Below, piece after piece: positions 10,781-22,182 of a stretch of 64,000 nt of DNA (the stretch's first letter is position 1; each line of letters begins with the position of its first letter). The notes under the pieces were generated by a model. That model saw only the letters and a list, made by a program, of their open reading frames with translations. It searched no databases and was not told the origin of the DNA. The DNA lies in the NCBI GenBank assembly GCA_037447655.1, contig JBBHKE010001096.1:1-64000 (forward strand), in the 5' to 3' direction. The position numbers and the translations under genes are program-made. The stretch comes from Zygnema cylindricum (Eukaryota > Streptophyta > Zygnematophyceae > Zygnematales > Zygnemataceae).

Positions 10781-12690
10781 CTCCCCTTATTTTCTAGCCT
10801 AACTTTAACTTCAGTACACTTTTCTCTACAATATTTTAACTTGGGAGAAGGCACCGGTTTTGTCATCATATCAGCCGCCATTTCCTCATCAGATCTATAT
10901 ACAAGATTCACAATCTTATTCTCAACTTTTTCTCTCACAAAACTCAATCTTATGTCCATATGCTTAGCCTTAAAAGGATGTTTTGGATTAGCTGTAATTG
11001 CATTGGCTGCTTGATTATCAGAAAACACTTCCTGCACTCCCTCATTCATATACCCCAGTTCTTGCAATAAGGACTTGACCCACATCAACTCTTTCGCAAC
11101 AGAACAAGAGGCCATGTACTCAGCCTCGATAGTAGACTTAGCAACCACCTTTTGTTGCTTATTGCTCCTACAACAAACACCTTCCCCTTCATACAACACA
11201 TACCCAAAAGTGCATCTTCTTATAGGTGCATCCCCATAACTGGCATCACTCCAAGTAGTGATGTCAGTGTGCTCCCCTCCCAAATGCAACCAGATTTCTC
11301 TGGTTCCCACCAGATATCTCATGACTCTCTAGGTTGCCTCCCAGTCACTCTTCCTAGGATCATTAAGACTCCTACTTAGTAATCCAACAGCTGCCGCTAT
11401 GTCCGGCTTGGTACAGTTCATAAAATAGATCAAACTTCCCACGACCTGTCTATAAGGGATAGACTTCATAAACTCTCTCTCATGTGGACTCATCTGATCA
11501 TCTAAGATTACCACTCCTCCTTCAACACTCCTATCACAGACTTTCTTCAAGTCCATGGGAGTGGTACAACTGTTTGCCTTTTCCATCTGGAATTTCTCAA
11601 GAATATTACCTGTTACTTCTTTCTGAGTAAGTCTGATAATCCTTTTCCCCCTATCTCTCCCATTTGGATCCCCAAAATATATCTTGCCTCACCTAAATCC
11701 TCTATATCAAAACTGCTCCTAAAATTTTTCTTCAACTTATTGATATTTTCCAAAGATTTACTTAACACAAGCAGATTATCCACATAAATTGCAATAAAAA
11801 TGACACCATTATCATCTTCAAACATATAGATAGAATGATCATAGTTGATCCGGATATATATTTTAGATCGGTGAGAAACTCATCTAGTTTCTTATTCCAT
11901 TGTCGGGGAGCCTGCTTCAGTCCATATAAGGACTTTATGAGCCTGCAGACTTTGCTCTCTTCTCCTTCTTCCACGAACCCCTCGGGTTGCCTCATGAAAA
12001 TTTCTACCTCTAACTCACCATTAAGAAGAGCAGTCTTAATGTCCATCTGGTGTATTTCAATGTCTTCCGCTGCTGCCAGACTGAGGAGAATCTTTACTAA
12101 TGGGAACCGAACAACTGGATTAAATGTCTCCTCATAGTCAATCCCCTCCTTTTGGGTGAACCCCTTAGCCACCAATCGAGCCTTATATCTCTCAATGGTA
12201 TTATCTGGGTTCAGTTTTAGTTTAGATACCCATTTACAGCCTATAGGTTTTCTGTGTGGAGGACAATCCGCTAGTTCCCAGGTATTTGCTTCCATGATGA
12301 AGCCATCTCATCATTTATCGCTCTAATCCATCTGTCTTTTTCTGGGCTATTCACTACCTCAAAGTCTGACTGAGGCTCATCACGATGAGATAGCTTAGTT
12401 ACCTTATGAGCAGCTTGTTTCTCTTGTATCCTTTTGCTGCTCTTTCTCCCTCCCTCAAACATTGAAACTGAAATGGAAGGAAGTCTCGGGTTTCTCCTTA
12501 TTGTCTCATTAGCTCCCCTATTCATCGAAGCCAGTTCCAGTTCCATCTCCTCTGTCTCCTCGAAGTCCATAGGAATATGTGAGGTGTTCGGTAGATCTCC
12601 TGTATCTTGGATCTCCCCTAAATCTACAATCACTGTTTCACTCATGTACTTTTTCGGGAAAGACAAGACTCTCCTCGCTTTCAGACTCAA
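10678..12690 (-). pseudogene. C1 integrase C-terminus, reverse transcriptase and RNase H (broken)
   Basis: Reading down the - strand there is an integrase tail and linker (12690-12271), then the copia RT with IGCKWVSKLKLNPD, RYKARLVAKGFTQKEG, HQMDIKTALLNGE and YGLKQAPRQWNKKL (12295-11762). The polymerase motif is YVDNLLVLS near 11780, so the second catalytic Asp of YVDD is changed to Asn. After a frameshift comes ..YRQVVGSLIYFMN (11586-11329), then RNase H with WSDASYGDA, DNQAANAI and KHMDIRLSFVREKV (11322-10678). At least three frame breaks and the YVDN change make it non-functional. Confidence 0.88.
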
Positions 12691-14050
12691 AGCGGATTTT
12701 TATCTTTTTGGTATATTTGAAGGGGTCAAATGACTTTCCTACATCCATGACAACTAGGTGTTTGACCAAAATAATATCTTGCTTTGCTAAGTCATAGACT
12801 CTATATCCCTTGCCATCCTCATCATATCCTACAAAGTATCCAGGTTTGTCGTTAGCATCTAGTTTCCAATTTTTCTTATCCGTATCTAGACGGTAAACTT
12901 GGTTACTGAATACTTTAAAGTGTGAGATATCCGGTTTCCTTCCAACCCATCTCTCATAAGGTATAATTCCCTTTACGGCTAAGGTAAGGACTCTATTTTT
13001 AATGTAGTTGGCACAGTTTATGGCTTCTGCCCAAAATCTCTTTCCTATTTTCTTGTCAGCCAACATACTACATAGACTATCTCTTAGTATTCCGTTCAAT
13101 CTTTCAGCTACCCCATTTTTTTTTGGGTTATATGGTACAGTTTTCTGGTGTTGAACTCCCTCATCTCTCACGTATTCCTCAAACTGGTTAGAGGTATATT
13201 CTCCCCCATTATCACTCATTATTCTCTTATTGGGGGTTCCATGAAACTTCTCACTCCACGCTTTATATTCTTTAAAGTAAGTTGGTGTTTCAGACTTTGT
13301 TTTTAGGAAGTAGACTCCGGATTATCTAGACTGGTCATCAGTTATTGTTAACATAAACCTCTTCCCTCCAACCGAATGTACTCTTGCAGGTCCCCATATA
13401 TCTGTGTGGACTAGATCTAGTACCTTTTCCCCCCTATATGTGGCGGCTTTGGGAAAAGGAAGTTTGTGAGCTTTTCCTTGAGCACATCCACTACAATCAT
13501 CCACCATTTCATTATCACCAAACTGAATGCCTTCTACTACACTTAGCTTTTTCATTTCCCCATCCTATCAAAATGCACATGCCTCTACCGCTTATGCCAA
13601 ATCATCAATTTTGGAACACCAACATAATAAGCATTCTTCTTTTCATTACTCAGGTTGAGCCTAAACATGCTTTGGCTACCCTTATCTGCCGTGAAGTAGA
13701 CTTCATCCCCATACTTTGCTATAAAGACTCCCTTAAAAGTGAAGGTATCAAACTCTTTGTCATCTAATACAGATGTAGAGACAAGATTTTTGCTCAGCTG
13801 AGGGATGTAGAGTACATCTGAGAATGTGAGTATAGAAGTCTTACCTTCCACTAAGACTTTCAGATCTACTGACCCCACTAGATGTGTGGTAACCACTCTC
13901 CCATCCCCATTCTCTATCTCTACAGTATGGATATTTCTTAGATTAGTGAAAAGTTGCTTATCACGACACATATGCATGGATACACCTGAGTCGTTGATCC
14001 ATCCTTCCTGTGGAGCTTCCTGAATGGCTCCAAGGGCACACTTCTATCTC
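12638..14050 (-). pseudogene. C1 protease and integrase (broken)
   Basis: A retroviral-type aspartic protease motif at about 14005 reads NDSGVSMHMC in place of the usual (I/V)DSGASMHMC. The pre-integrase and zinc region follow (DDCSGCAQGKAHKLPFP near 13500). The integrase core has HTDIWGP, SDNGGEYTSNQF (near 13210) and KKNGVAERLNG (near 13120), which supply D, D and E of the DDE triad. The frame changes near 13980, 13570 and 13320, and a stop falls in the core. Same gene order as in C3 and C4. Confidence 0.85.
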
Positions 14051-15136
14051 TAAGGGATCTCCTTCTCCTCCTGACTCTTGTCAAGAAAAAGCTCCCCATC
14101 CTCCACAAAGGACTCGTCCTCGGTTTCTCCTGTCACTTTTGTGACCACAAGTGTTTTTTTCTTCCCTCCGGAAGAACCCCCTCCACGGGGTTCTCTTAGA
14201 GCCTCAGCTCTGACACCTTGACACAATCCGCGGTAAAGTGTCTTGGCTTTTTGCAAAAATGACAAAGGCCCTTCGCGGCCTCAGTCCTCTAGACTGATCT
14301 CTTTCCCTTTTGTACGGTTTCTTCGAATCCTTCCCCCATTGGTCCCCTCCTACAGCGAGAGCTTGAATGCTCTTTCCTCCTCTCCTAATCTCCATGGTCT
14401 TTTCGTGCACAATTATCATCCGAACCACTATATTCCACTTCCATAAACAATAAGTCTTTTCTTGTACTCGGTACACTATGTTCTCGTACTCGTCTGGTAA
14501 CTTCATGATGAGAGTGTTAACTTTCATCTTCATTCTACCTGTCCACCCGACACTTTCCATCTCTATATAGAAACAAAAAAGATCATTACAATAATCTAAC
14601 ATCTTTCCTCCTTTATAAGTGTAACTCACTAGCTTCTGCTCAGCCAAGTGGAGCTCTTGAATAGTGCCAGCTTTATAGATCTCCACCAAACTCACCCACA
14701 ACTCCTCGGCTTTGTAAATGTGAATGTGAGGTGTGGACAAAGCTTCAGTGAGGTGCCTTAGAATGAAGTTCTTGGCAGCCATGTTTACGTCTTCCCACAT
14801 TTGAGTATTGTTCTCCACAGTCTTCACAGCCGCTGCTCCCGGTGCCGTGGTAATAGGAGTGAGGGGTGTCTCATTCCCTTTCCCTTTTTCGGATACACTG
14901 CTGTCCCCGTCATCTACCTCCTCCGCTGAAACAACCGTTGCTGCAGGAAACATTACTCCTCCAAATCCTGGTGGAGTTCCTGAAGGTGGACGTTTCACTT
15001 GTCCACGGACGATACCTCATAATTGTTTTTCGCACAAAGCCCCCATCATCATGGCTTCCCAATAGATGAACCCAGATCCATTGAAGGTGGGCACCCTAAA
15101 GGGTGGGCCCATAACCTGCAATTTTGTGTCCTCCAT
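14050..15136 (-). pseudogene. C1 Gag (broken), start codon inside LTR
   Basis: The ATG at 15136-15134 lies 20 nt inside the LTR and opens MEDTKLQVMGPP, colinear with the Gag N terminus of C3. A TGA replaces the Trp codon of the conserved CEK-x-x-WGI motif about 38 codons in. The frame then runs from 14998 to 14204 (MAAKNFILRHLTEAL, KLVSYTYKGGKMLDY). A CCHC zinc knuckle (C-x2-C-x4-H-x4-C) near 14270-14215 is split by a frameshift, followed by an acidic linker to the protease. Confidence 0.8.
15101..15116 (-). other. C1 primer-binding site, half-tRNA type (initiator tRNA-Met anticodon arm)
   Basis: Directly after the LTR, on the - strand, is GGTTATGGGCCCACCC. Its first 15 nt are complementary to the plant initiator tRNA-Met anticodon stem-loop (GGUGGGCCCAUAACC), not to a tRNA 3' end. 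Drosophila copia is primed in this way. The same site is present in C3 and C4. Confidence 0.82.
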
Positions 15137-16147
15137 TAGACTACAAAATTTAAGAAACCTCTATATAGCTTTAAACTTACCCACTTCAAGCCACGACCAC
15201 TGCTGCTCAAGAGGCCAAACTGACAGTTTGACTCCACCCCTGTGCAGCCTGGACTCTCCTGAGTCCGTATCAAAAAGAATCACTGAAAAAGGGCGCAAAA
15301 GCCGATTAGTTATGAGGCACCAAAGATGCCAAATGTTATACAAGCTCTCTAGGAGAGAGGTGCTATCTACCCAAATCCCCTAAGTCCTAAACCCCTCTCA
15401 CAACCCCTATCTACTGAAGTACGCTCCAATCAGGAGACTGTAAAGTACCGAAAAAGTATAGTGGCCGATGTACTTTGTGTACGACCTCTGTACGACAAGG
15501 CTATGGAGTGGACGCGTGTCCCCGTCTGTTTCGTCCTTATGTCGTCCGGGATCCCCGCTACTCAATTCAATCCTGCCACGTATCGCTAGGTCACGCCACA
15601 TCACGCCACATCACGCCACGTCCGAAAACCGCCAAAGTGACCATTCCGCGACCTTGGCGACGATTAGCGCCTTTGGATGAAGACCGACTTTTAATTTATG
15701 CCGTCGAAATAAATGTTCGATTCATTTGTTTCGTGCAGCGGATTTGATGCACGCACTCAATCTTATTTGTCTCTATGTTTTCTATTCATAGTTAGGTTAA
15801 TCGGATTAATGTTCTATTCAATGTTTAAATAAATATCGCACCCCATGTGATGTAACGAACTTCTACGACTGATCGGTTAGAGCTGACGGCTACGCCTCGC
15901 TCCGCCGGTCGGAGGTTCGAGTCATGCCGGACTTAATTTTTTGTAGAGAGTGACTTAGGTCACTCTTAAGTCCTGCCTATAGAGCTAAGGCAGCCATGGC
16001 TCCACCACCCTCTCTATCCTTAGTGACTATGACAAGTATGGGGGCTAGAGGGAAGAGGTGGAGGCAAGCTGTCTGCGCTTTACTTTTCCTGTTTTTACTA
16101 ATGTATTCAGACCTAGAAAATACCTTCTAAATATAATAATTTCAACA
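15117..16147 (-). repeat. C1 LTR (5' with respect to element)
   Basis: TGCAATTT...TTTCAACA, 1031 bp, the partner of 9773-10780. Its inner end abuts the primer site. It contains the Gag ATG at 15136-15134 and a + strand tRNA-like module at about 15873-15943 followed by a T6 run. Confidence 0.9.
15873..15950 (+). other. tRNA-like Pol III module in LTR (antisense to C1)
   Basis: CGGTTAGAGCTGACGGCTAC resembles a tRNA D-arm/A-box. GGAGGTTCGAGTCATGCC contains a B-box matching GGTTCGANTCC at 10 of 11 positions, and TTTTTT follows at about 15947. The equivalent in the other C1 LTR is at 10504-10575. A full cloverleaf is not evident, so it is not called as a tRNA gene. Confidence 0.45.
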
Positions 16148-16337
16148 AATTGGTGGGATTCTTCAATGGATGTCGTACTTTTTAGTACCATTTTGTACTA
16201 TATTTTCCATTCTCCATGCTCTTTGCGTAAACAATGACCATCCGAGTTTTTTACATTTTTCGTATCGGTGACGCAATCGCTCTATCCAGCCATTTTGTGA
16301 CAACACCGTGAATCGCCATTAGCATTAATAACGCTAA

Positions 16338-17088
16338 GGGTGGTGTTCCATCAGGAAATTATGTAATTGTACGACTAACTCTACGGGTCGGGTTAATTGG
16401 GACGATGTTCCATCATGTAGAGGTTGTAAACCACGTGTTCTAAATTGAGTGGCACCACGTAAGCTACGATCAGATATTAAGATTTTTAACACCGACAAAA
16501 TTAACTTCAAAACTCAAATCTTCACTTGCGTATCATGTACCTGCATTACGAAGTCATCATACGACATAACTTTTGTACTTTTCGCAGACGTCAGTCTTCT
16601 ACGACAACTCCATTTTTAGGGTTGTTGTTTTCAAACTTGACGTAAGTCCTTCGCCAAAAATAATGTGACGAAAGAGCATTGCCAAAAATAGCGCGACGAA
16701 GGATCGTTTCGAAAATACTTTTCTTTTTTTTTAAGTTGCATTTTGAAAGGTACATATCATGTGCACATTTTGTGAATTTTCGTTGGTTGTCCATCGTGAC
16801 ACGTAGTTTAATCGTCCAGCGTGTCGCGATTCATTTTTGTATGTAGCTGACAACCCACCTCCTCCAGGTGGATTGTCAGCTACACCTCCTCTAGGTGGGT
16901 TGTCAGCTATAGAGAAAAATGAAGCAAACACCTTGCGAATGAATACCCGACAGACCTTCGTAGAGTATTGGCAAGATTCTCTGTAATGTTGTTTCGCGTA
17001 TAAAAAAAAAATAAGCGATGCGGTATTTGTACGGATAAGCGCGGATTTTTGTAAACTACTGTACTTTTCGACTAATAAAACGCCACCC
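16338..17088. mobile_element. PIF/Harbinger-like MITE (M4), TSD TAA
   Basis: It starts GGGTGGTGTTCCATCAG and ends CTAATAAAACGCCACCC, with TAA on both sides (16335-16337, 17089-17091); 751 bp. It holds a central inverted repeat around 16845-16912 built from CAACCCACCTCC and GGTGGGTTGTCAGCT. Related copies are at 26778-28200 and 35918-36641. It is non-coding. A TACACCG-family end (ACACCGTGAATCGCCATTAG) lies just to its left at 16305. Confidence 0.75.
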
Positions 17089-17228
17089 TAATTCGGCGCC
17101 CCCAAATAATACAGTTGATTACTTAACTATTTTTGTATGTTAAAATAGATGCACACTAAATAGCGTTAATAATTATAATTTATAGATTTTTTAAATGGTG
17201 TAGTGTATCTAATAAGTGTGACCGTACA

Positions 17229-17991
17229 TGTAACAGTAACAGTAGATCGAACTTGTTTGTAAAGGGGTATTTAGGTGTTATGAATATAGAGTTATAAATT
17301 TGGTGGACGTTCGCGAAAGAATCGCGCGATTTAGAGTCCTATTTCAAAAGATATAGCGATGGGTGTATTTAGGTGATAGCTAGGGGTCAAAATAATAGGT
17401 GGGTAACATTGAAACGGGTTAAGGGTCAAAGTAGTCGCGGAATTTAAGGCGTACGTCTGTATAAAGTACTAATAGTGGTTTGGTACCTATTATGGTTCGT
17501 TTCGTACGATTTTTAGTACGAAACGTCATAATTCAAATTTGTAAGTTTCATAGGTAGTTTCGTTGACTCTGGCTTGGCGAGTCCTGGGCGATGATGGATA
17601 AATAGTGAAGTGTAAAAGGAGAGTAGACATCTTTTCCTTTGGAAAAGTTTGTGGAAATTCCGACTGATCTTGGTCCTGAGCGATTAAAACCAAATTGGAG
17701 AATTGGCATTTTGGCATTGAAATCTCTTACTAACTAAGTAGTATTTCAGTAGTTAAGAGATAGAATTATTTAATAGTGGAGAGTACAGGAAAACACTTTA
17801 AAAGAAGGGTTGAGCCACGAGGGCAAGAGACAAAGCTAATGTTATGTGGACAGAAGCTTCTGCTACTTTAAAGTTTATTTCTTTATGTGAGTGCTTTATA
17901 ATGAGAATGTGTAATTTTCCAATGTGTGGAATGTGTGGTTGAAATGTGATGTAGTAATGGGATTTTCTAAGAGGTTATAAATCCTATTACA
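17229..17991 (+). repeat. Probable 5' LTR of gypsy-like element G1
   Basis: It begins TGTAACAG and ends ATTACA, just before a tRNA-Met-type primer site. Its first roughly 330 bp match the copy that starts TGTAACAG at 63595, and similarity begins at the same TG, which supports the left edge. It contains the inverted repeat CGTTTCGTAC..GTACGAAACG near 17498-17526. The right LTR of this element is not in place, so no target duplication can be checked. Confidence 0.6.
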
Positions 17992-17993
17992 TA

Positions 17994-18005
17994 TGGTATC
18001 GGAGC
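17994..18005 (+). other. G1 primer-binding site (tRNA-Met 3' end type)
   Basis: TGGTATCGGAGC differs at one position from the usual plant LTR primer site TGGTATCAGAGC, the complement of the 3' end of initiator tRNA-Met. It lies two bases after the LTR end. This contrasts with the half-tRNA sites of the copia elements in the same window. Confidence 0.75.
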
Positions 18006-18774
18006 TTGGGTTAAAAACCAACGAGAAGTTTGCTCACTCGAATATCGACTGGCGTGACCGGTGAGGGTGCTCTAACTTGTATCGGTAGAACCACAATGTG
18101 AAGTGGTAGGGGATTGGAGGAAAACTGAGTGATCACACTGCCAGCGGCCGCTGGTTAGATGTGGGGCGTGCTCAGGTCCTAAGTATTAAGGCGGGGTGGG
18201 CAGTGTAGCCTCCGCTAAAACTCACTCCAATTACTTAGAGGCCAAACAAACTTGCCTTCTCCTAGCAATGATTCATATGTAGAGGGAGGGCTTGAAGCCA
18301 TGAAGGGTGAGGATGTGAGGATTAGAGAACAAAAGATCCTAATGTAGTGGGAAATGAGAAATTTGCTAATGGTGGAGAAGGAAAGTGGGGCACTTTACTT
18401 CTTCAAGAGCAAAGGAGTCCAGAATTGACTTAAAACTTTTCAAACCCTATATTGTTACCTTTGAGAACTTATCAATTTTGTTGTTGCAAAATTTATGGTT
18501 GAACCTTACCTTTAAAAGCTTTCATTTTTGCTGATGCAAAATTTGTGGAGAAATTCTTACCTTTTTGCATCAATGTTTCGGAAATTGAAGAATTGAATTT
18601 GAAATAACTTACTTTCAATGTCTTATTGATTTCTCAGATTTTGATCTTTTTTAAAGGATTTGTTAAGGAGAAAAAGTCTTAGATTGGAGCAATCAGAGGA
18701 CTTCAAACCAGCAGCAAACATCTTTGGGAAATTACATTCTATCTTTCTTTTACTCGATTTCATTTTTTGTGATA

Positions 18775-20028
18775 ATGGCAAATTTGGCATGGAAACGTAA
18801 AATGGAGAATGCCTTGAATGTTTTGAAGAAACGTAGTGTGGAATTGGTCAAAAGATTTAATAATCATGCTACTGCTGTGGATGAAACAATTTCTGAGTTG
18901 AAAAGCGAATTGAAGGATGTTAAGGAAAATAGAAATGTTTCAAATCAAGAATTGGATGAGCTAATTAATTTAATTCACACCAGAAATGAGGTTAATGACC
19001 AAAAGGGTGAGAGTAGTAAGAGAAATGCTAGTTTTAGGGAAGATAATCACGATAGACCTAAGAAGATAAGGGATGTGAAATTGTCTATCAATGAAGCACC
19101 ATCATTTGATGGTAAGAAGATTAATGAGTTAGATGCTTGGATTTTTCATATAGAGTATTATTTAGAATCTAGAAAATCGTGATCGTGATGATTACACTTC
19201 TTTAGCTGTTAGCTGTCGGAAAGATGATGCTCAAATTTGGTATTACATTCATAGGAGGTCTAATTTGATTCCTGATAACGCTGAATCGGAAACTTTTAAA
19301 ACCGCGATCAAATCGCGTTTCTTGTCTGTCACTTATAAATCCAGAATGGAAGAAAAGTGGTTGAATTGTATGAAACCGGATCTATGAAAGATTATATTGT
19401 GGAATTTGACTCATCCAGCATTCATGTCATAGGTTTGACTGATGAAATGGCTAGGTTGCATTTCTTGAACTATTTGAATCCCATAATGAAATCAGAACTA
19501 AAACATAAAAAATATATTAATTTGAACGAATTACAAGATAAGTCAATGGAATTAGAGGATCAGTTGGGGTGTAATCGTGAAACTCGATCACTCAGGGGAA
19601 ATTTCAATGAAGTATCAGAGTGGGGTGAGGAGGAATTTGAGGAAGAAGGTCAAATTGCAGGTCTTGTTAATAGGTTGAATATCTTAAGGGGAAATCAGAG
19701 GGGTGGACAAAGTGTTAATGCAGGAAATAAATTTTAGAATAGAGAGGGCTACATTAAGAGTCCTAAATCGAGCATTAATGCTCAGAAACCTAATTTTACC
19801 ATTCCCTCATGCACTATTTGTCAAAAAAGATGTCATAGGGCATCTGGGTGTGCACAACTGAAGAAAATTAACTGTTATAACTGTGGAGAGGAGGGACATT
19901 TTAGCAAAGAATGCACCAAACCAAAGAAGAAAGTCATTTGTTTTAAATGCGGAGGTCCAGATCATTACGCTAAGGACTGTACATATAAGGGATCTCTTAA
20001 AACAGTTGATGTCAATGAAGGTTTTTAG
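18775..20028 (+). pseudogene. G1 Gag with three CCHC zinc knuckles (frameshifted)
   Basis: The start is taken at MANLAWKRKMENAL (18775). A coiled-coil-like charged segment is followed by INEAPSFDGKKINELDAWIF, typical of gypsy capsid. The frame breaks near 19180 and 19357. Capsid sequence (AIKSRFLSVTYKSRMEE, GLTDEMARLHFLNYL) leads to a nucleocapsid with CTICQKRCHRASGC, CYNCGEEGHFSKEC and CFKCGGPDHYAKDC between about 19810 and 19985, each C-x2-C-x4-H-x4-C. A stop at 19735 separates capsid from nucleocapsid. It is a structural protein of the retrotransposon particle and is inactive in this copy. Confidence 0.78.
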
Positions 20029-20289
20029 ATAATATTGCATTATACCTAGCTGAACAGAAAGCCCTGGAGGTGGGAAACGGAAAAGACTAGCTGAAAGTCC
20101 TCAGTTGAGTCGACTAGATCCAAAGGTTAAAGAGTTAAACATGGAGGGCAAGCTAATGAATGGGCAGACTAAGATAGCTGAATTTATTATAATGCTAACT
20201 ACACTCCATAGTTTGAACAATCCTTCTCATGAAACTCTAAACAAAAGACCTATGTTAGAACAGTTAAGTAACGATGACACCAGACACAG

Positions 20290-20347
20290 TTTGATCAGAT
20301 TTTGAGTCTTTGGTGGAAGGAAAACCATTAAGAGTTATGGTAGATTC
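20290..20347 (+). pseudogene. G1 aspartic protease, 5' fragment (interrupted by C2)
   Basis: The reading frame FESLVEGKPLRVMVDS ends in the protease active-site motif just where C2 begins. The second half follows C2 at 26607. The final GATTC (20343-20347) is the left target-site duplication of C2. Confidence 0.75.
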
Positions 20348-21324
20348 TGTTGTTTTTGGAAAGCTTTAAGTCTCAGCAAATTTATAGGACGGCGGAAAAA
20401 TAGATCTATATGGACACGCGTCGTCACTTGAAGCACAGTGCAGGTTTTTTGAATGGTACCGACAACGCAGCTGCGATGCAATTGGAACAAGCGCAGCTGC
20501 GGTTATTTTTGAAATGGTCTGTACGGACGAACGTAGCCTGCGACGCAACGGAATAAACGCAACTGCTGATATTTTGGTACACGACAACGTAGTTGCTACG
20601 GAACAAGACAAACGCAGCTGCGGCTGTTTTGGGTATGAGACAGCGTAGCTGCTACGAAGCCGCATATACTTGAATGTGATCATGATTTGGACTGCGCTGC
20701 TACGGTTGATATGAATCAAGTCAACGGACGAGATTCATAAGAGAATAATTAAGTGACTCGCTAACAGATGTTCTGCAACAGCCGGATGGACATACCCAAT
20801 CAAGTGTCACTAAGCCACGCGACAAGTATTTGAACAAATCACCTGTATAGGATTCTCAATAATATTGATTGTACACTGATAGATTAGTTTTAGCGTGATC
20901 AGGAGCATTTAGACCTTAGTGGCAGTTTAGTTTTTTTCGACGTATCTTTTAGGAACACTTGTATCGGAGGTACAGCACTATGTAGTAGGACAATTGAGTG
21001 AAGAGTATAACACTTAGGACGTAAAACATTTTATGTATCCACACTTCCAGACTGTGTAATCTGCAGACTGTTTTTGGGAAACTTCTGAGTTGCATATCTT
21101 GATGTATGTTGGATTAATTGTGCTGAAACTTTGGGTGTTGTCAGTCTTTGTGATATTCTATATTGTGGTATTGTTTGAAGCAGTTTGGTTCATTATATCA
21201 GATTTGTTGAGTTGTTGAAAAGAGCTATTTGATAGGATTCTTGATAAGCTTATGTGAGTGAGATTATGTCTACTTCCACTACTACTGCTGATGCTCCACC
21301 TCCTCCAGTGGTTGTAGAACAACA
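20348..21324 (+). repeat. C2 5' LTR with CAGCTG-rich segment
   Basis: 977 bp, closely matching 25635-26606. Between 20465 and 20665 it holds CGCAGCTGCG-type palindromes (three exact CAGCTG plus CAACTGC, TAGTTGC and TAGCTGC variants), possibly U3 enhancer repeats. The last 59 nt encode the first 19 to 20 residues of Gag (ATG at 21266). Confidence 0.88.
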
Positions 21325-22182
21325 TGTTATAGGCATGTCATCAAGAATTTCTATTTTCTCGGGAGAAAAATACGCGTATTGGGCAGATATGGTGGAAACA
21401 CACCTTGAAAATGTTAATCTTTTGGATATTTTGGATGGTTCACCGGCGGAATCAGATCCGTCTTGGCCAAAGAAAAAATCACAAGCTCGGACAATTTCTA
21501 GGTTATGTATTTCATAAGAATTGGCTATGTCACGGATAAAAATGAAAAAGGCGATCGATATCTGAAAATCTCTCAAGAATGATTTTGAAAAGGCTAATGT
21601 TCAGGAAGAACTATTTTTGGTTGGACGAATTTGGGACTACAAATACACGAGTGGCACTATGGCATAATATTGTAATAAATTTCGTATACTTATAGATTCT
21701 CATGCTTGTGCAGGCGGATCTTTTCCGCATTTTCAACAGGTTGCTTCAATAATGAGGGGTCTTCCTAATACTATGAGAGCAACGTCTAATAGGCTAAAAC
21801 AAAAAGATAAAGCTAGCTGGACACTACAGTTAGCTATTAATTTGCTATTGGAAGAGGAGGTAGATTCTAAAATTCTTAATGGTGAAAAACAAGTAGAGGC
21901 ATTTAACACAGAATTTGACAAAAAAGGTCAATTTAATCAGCAAAAAATCAGTTTAATCAGAATCAAAATCAGTTTAGACAGTTTAATCCAAGAGGAAATA
22001 GACAATCTTTCAATGCTTGTTTTTATTGTAATGAAAAATGTCATGGATACAAATTCTGTCCTAAGCTTAAGAAAGCTAATGAAACAGGTCTATATAGGCC
22101 TGGATGGCAGCGGAGCCAGTCTCATCAAGGCTTCACGGGATCGTCACAACGAGGAAATGCACTATTCTTGGCGTCTTCATCT
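21266..22182 (+). pseudogene. C2 Gag (broken), N terminus encoded in LTR
   Basis: ATG at 21266 opens MSTSTTTADAPPPPVVVEQH and continues out of the LTR into SRISIFSGEKYAYWADMVET, a copia Gag N terminus. A stop and frameshifts follow at about 21518 and 21680. The C-terminal part includes MRGLPNTMRATSNRLKQKDK and a zinc knuckle CFYCNEKCHGYKFC (C-x2-C-x4-H-x4-C) near 22018-22060. Immediately after the LTR, TGTTATAGGC resembles the half-tRNA primer site of the other copia elements at 8 of 10 bases. Confidence 0.75.

Larger units (their letters stand above)
9773..16147 (-). mobile_element. Ty1/copia retrotransposon C1 (complete outline, degenerate)
   Basis: This is a 6.4-kb element with LTRs at 9773-10780 and 15117-16147, flanked by perfect AATTG duplications (9768-9772 and 16148-16152). 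It reads on the - strand: LTR, half-tRNA primer site, Gag, protease, integrase, RT, RNase H, then a GAAAATAAGGGGAG polypurine tract next to the downstream LTR at 10781-10794. The domain order (integrase before RT) is that of Ty1/copia. Every domain is broken by frameshifts or stops and the LTRs differ at many sites, so it is an old, inactive copy. Confidence 0.92.
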
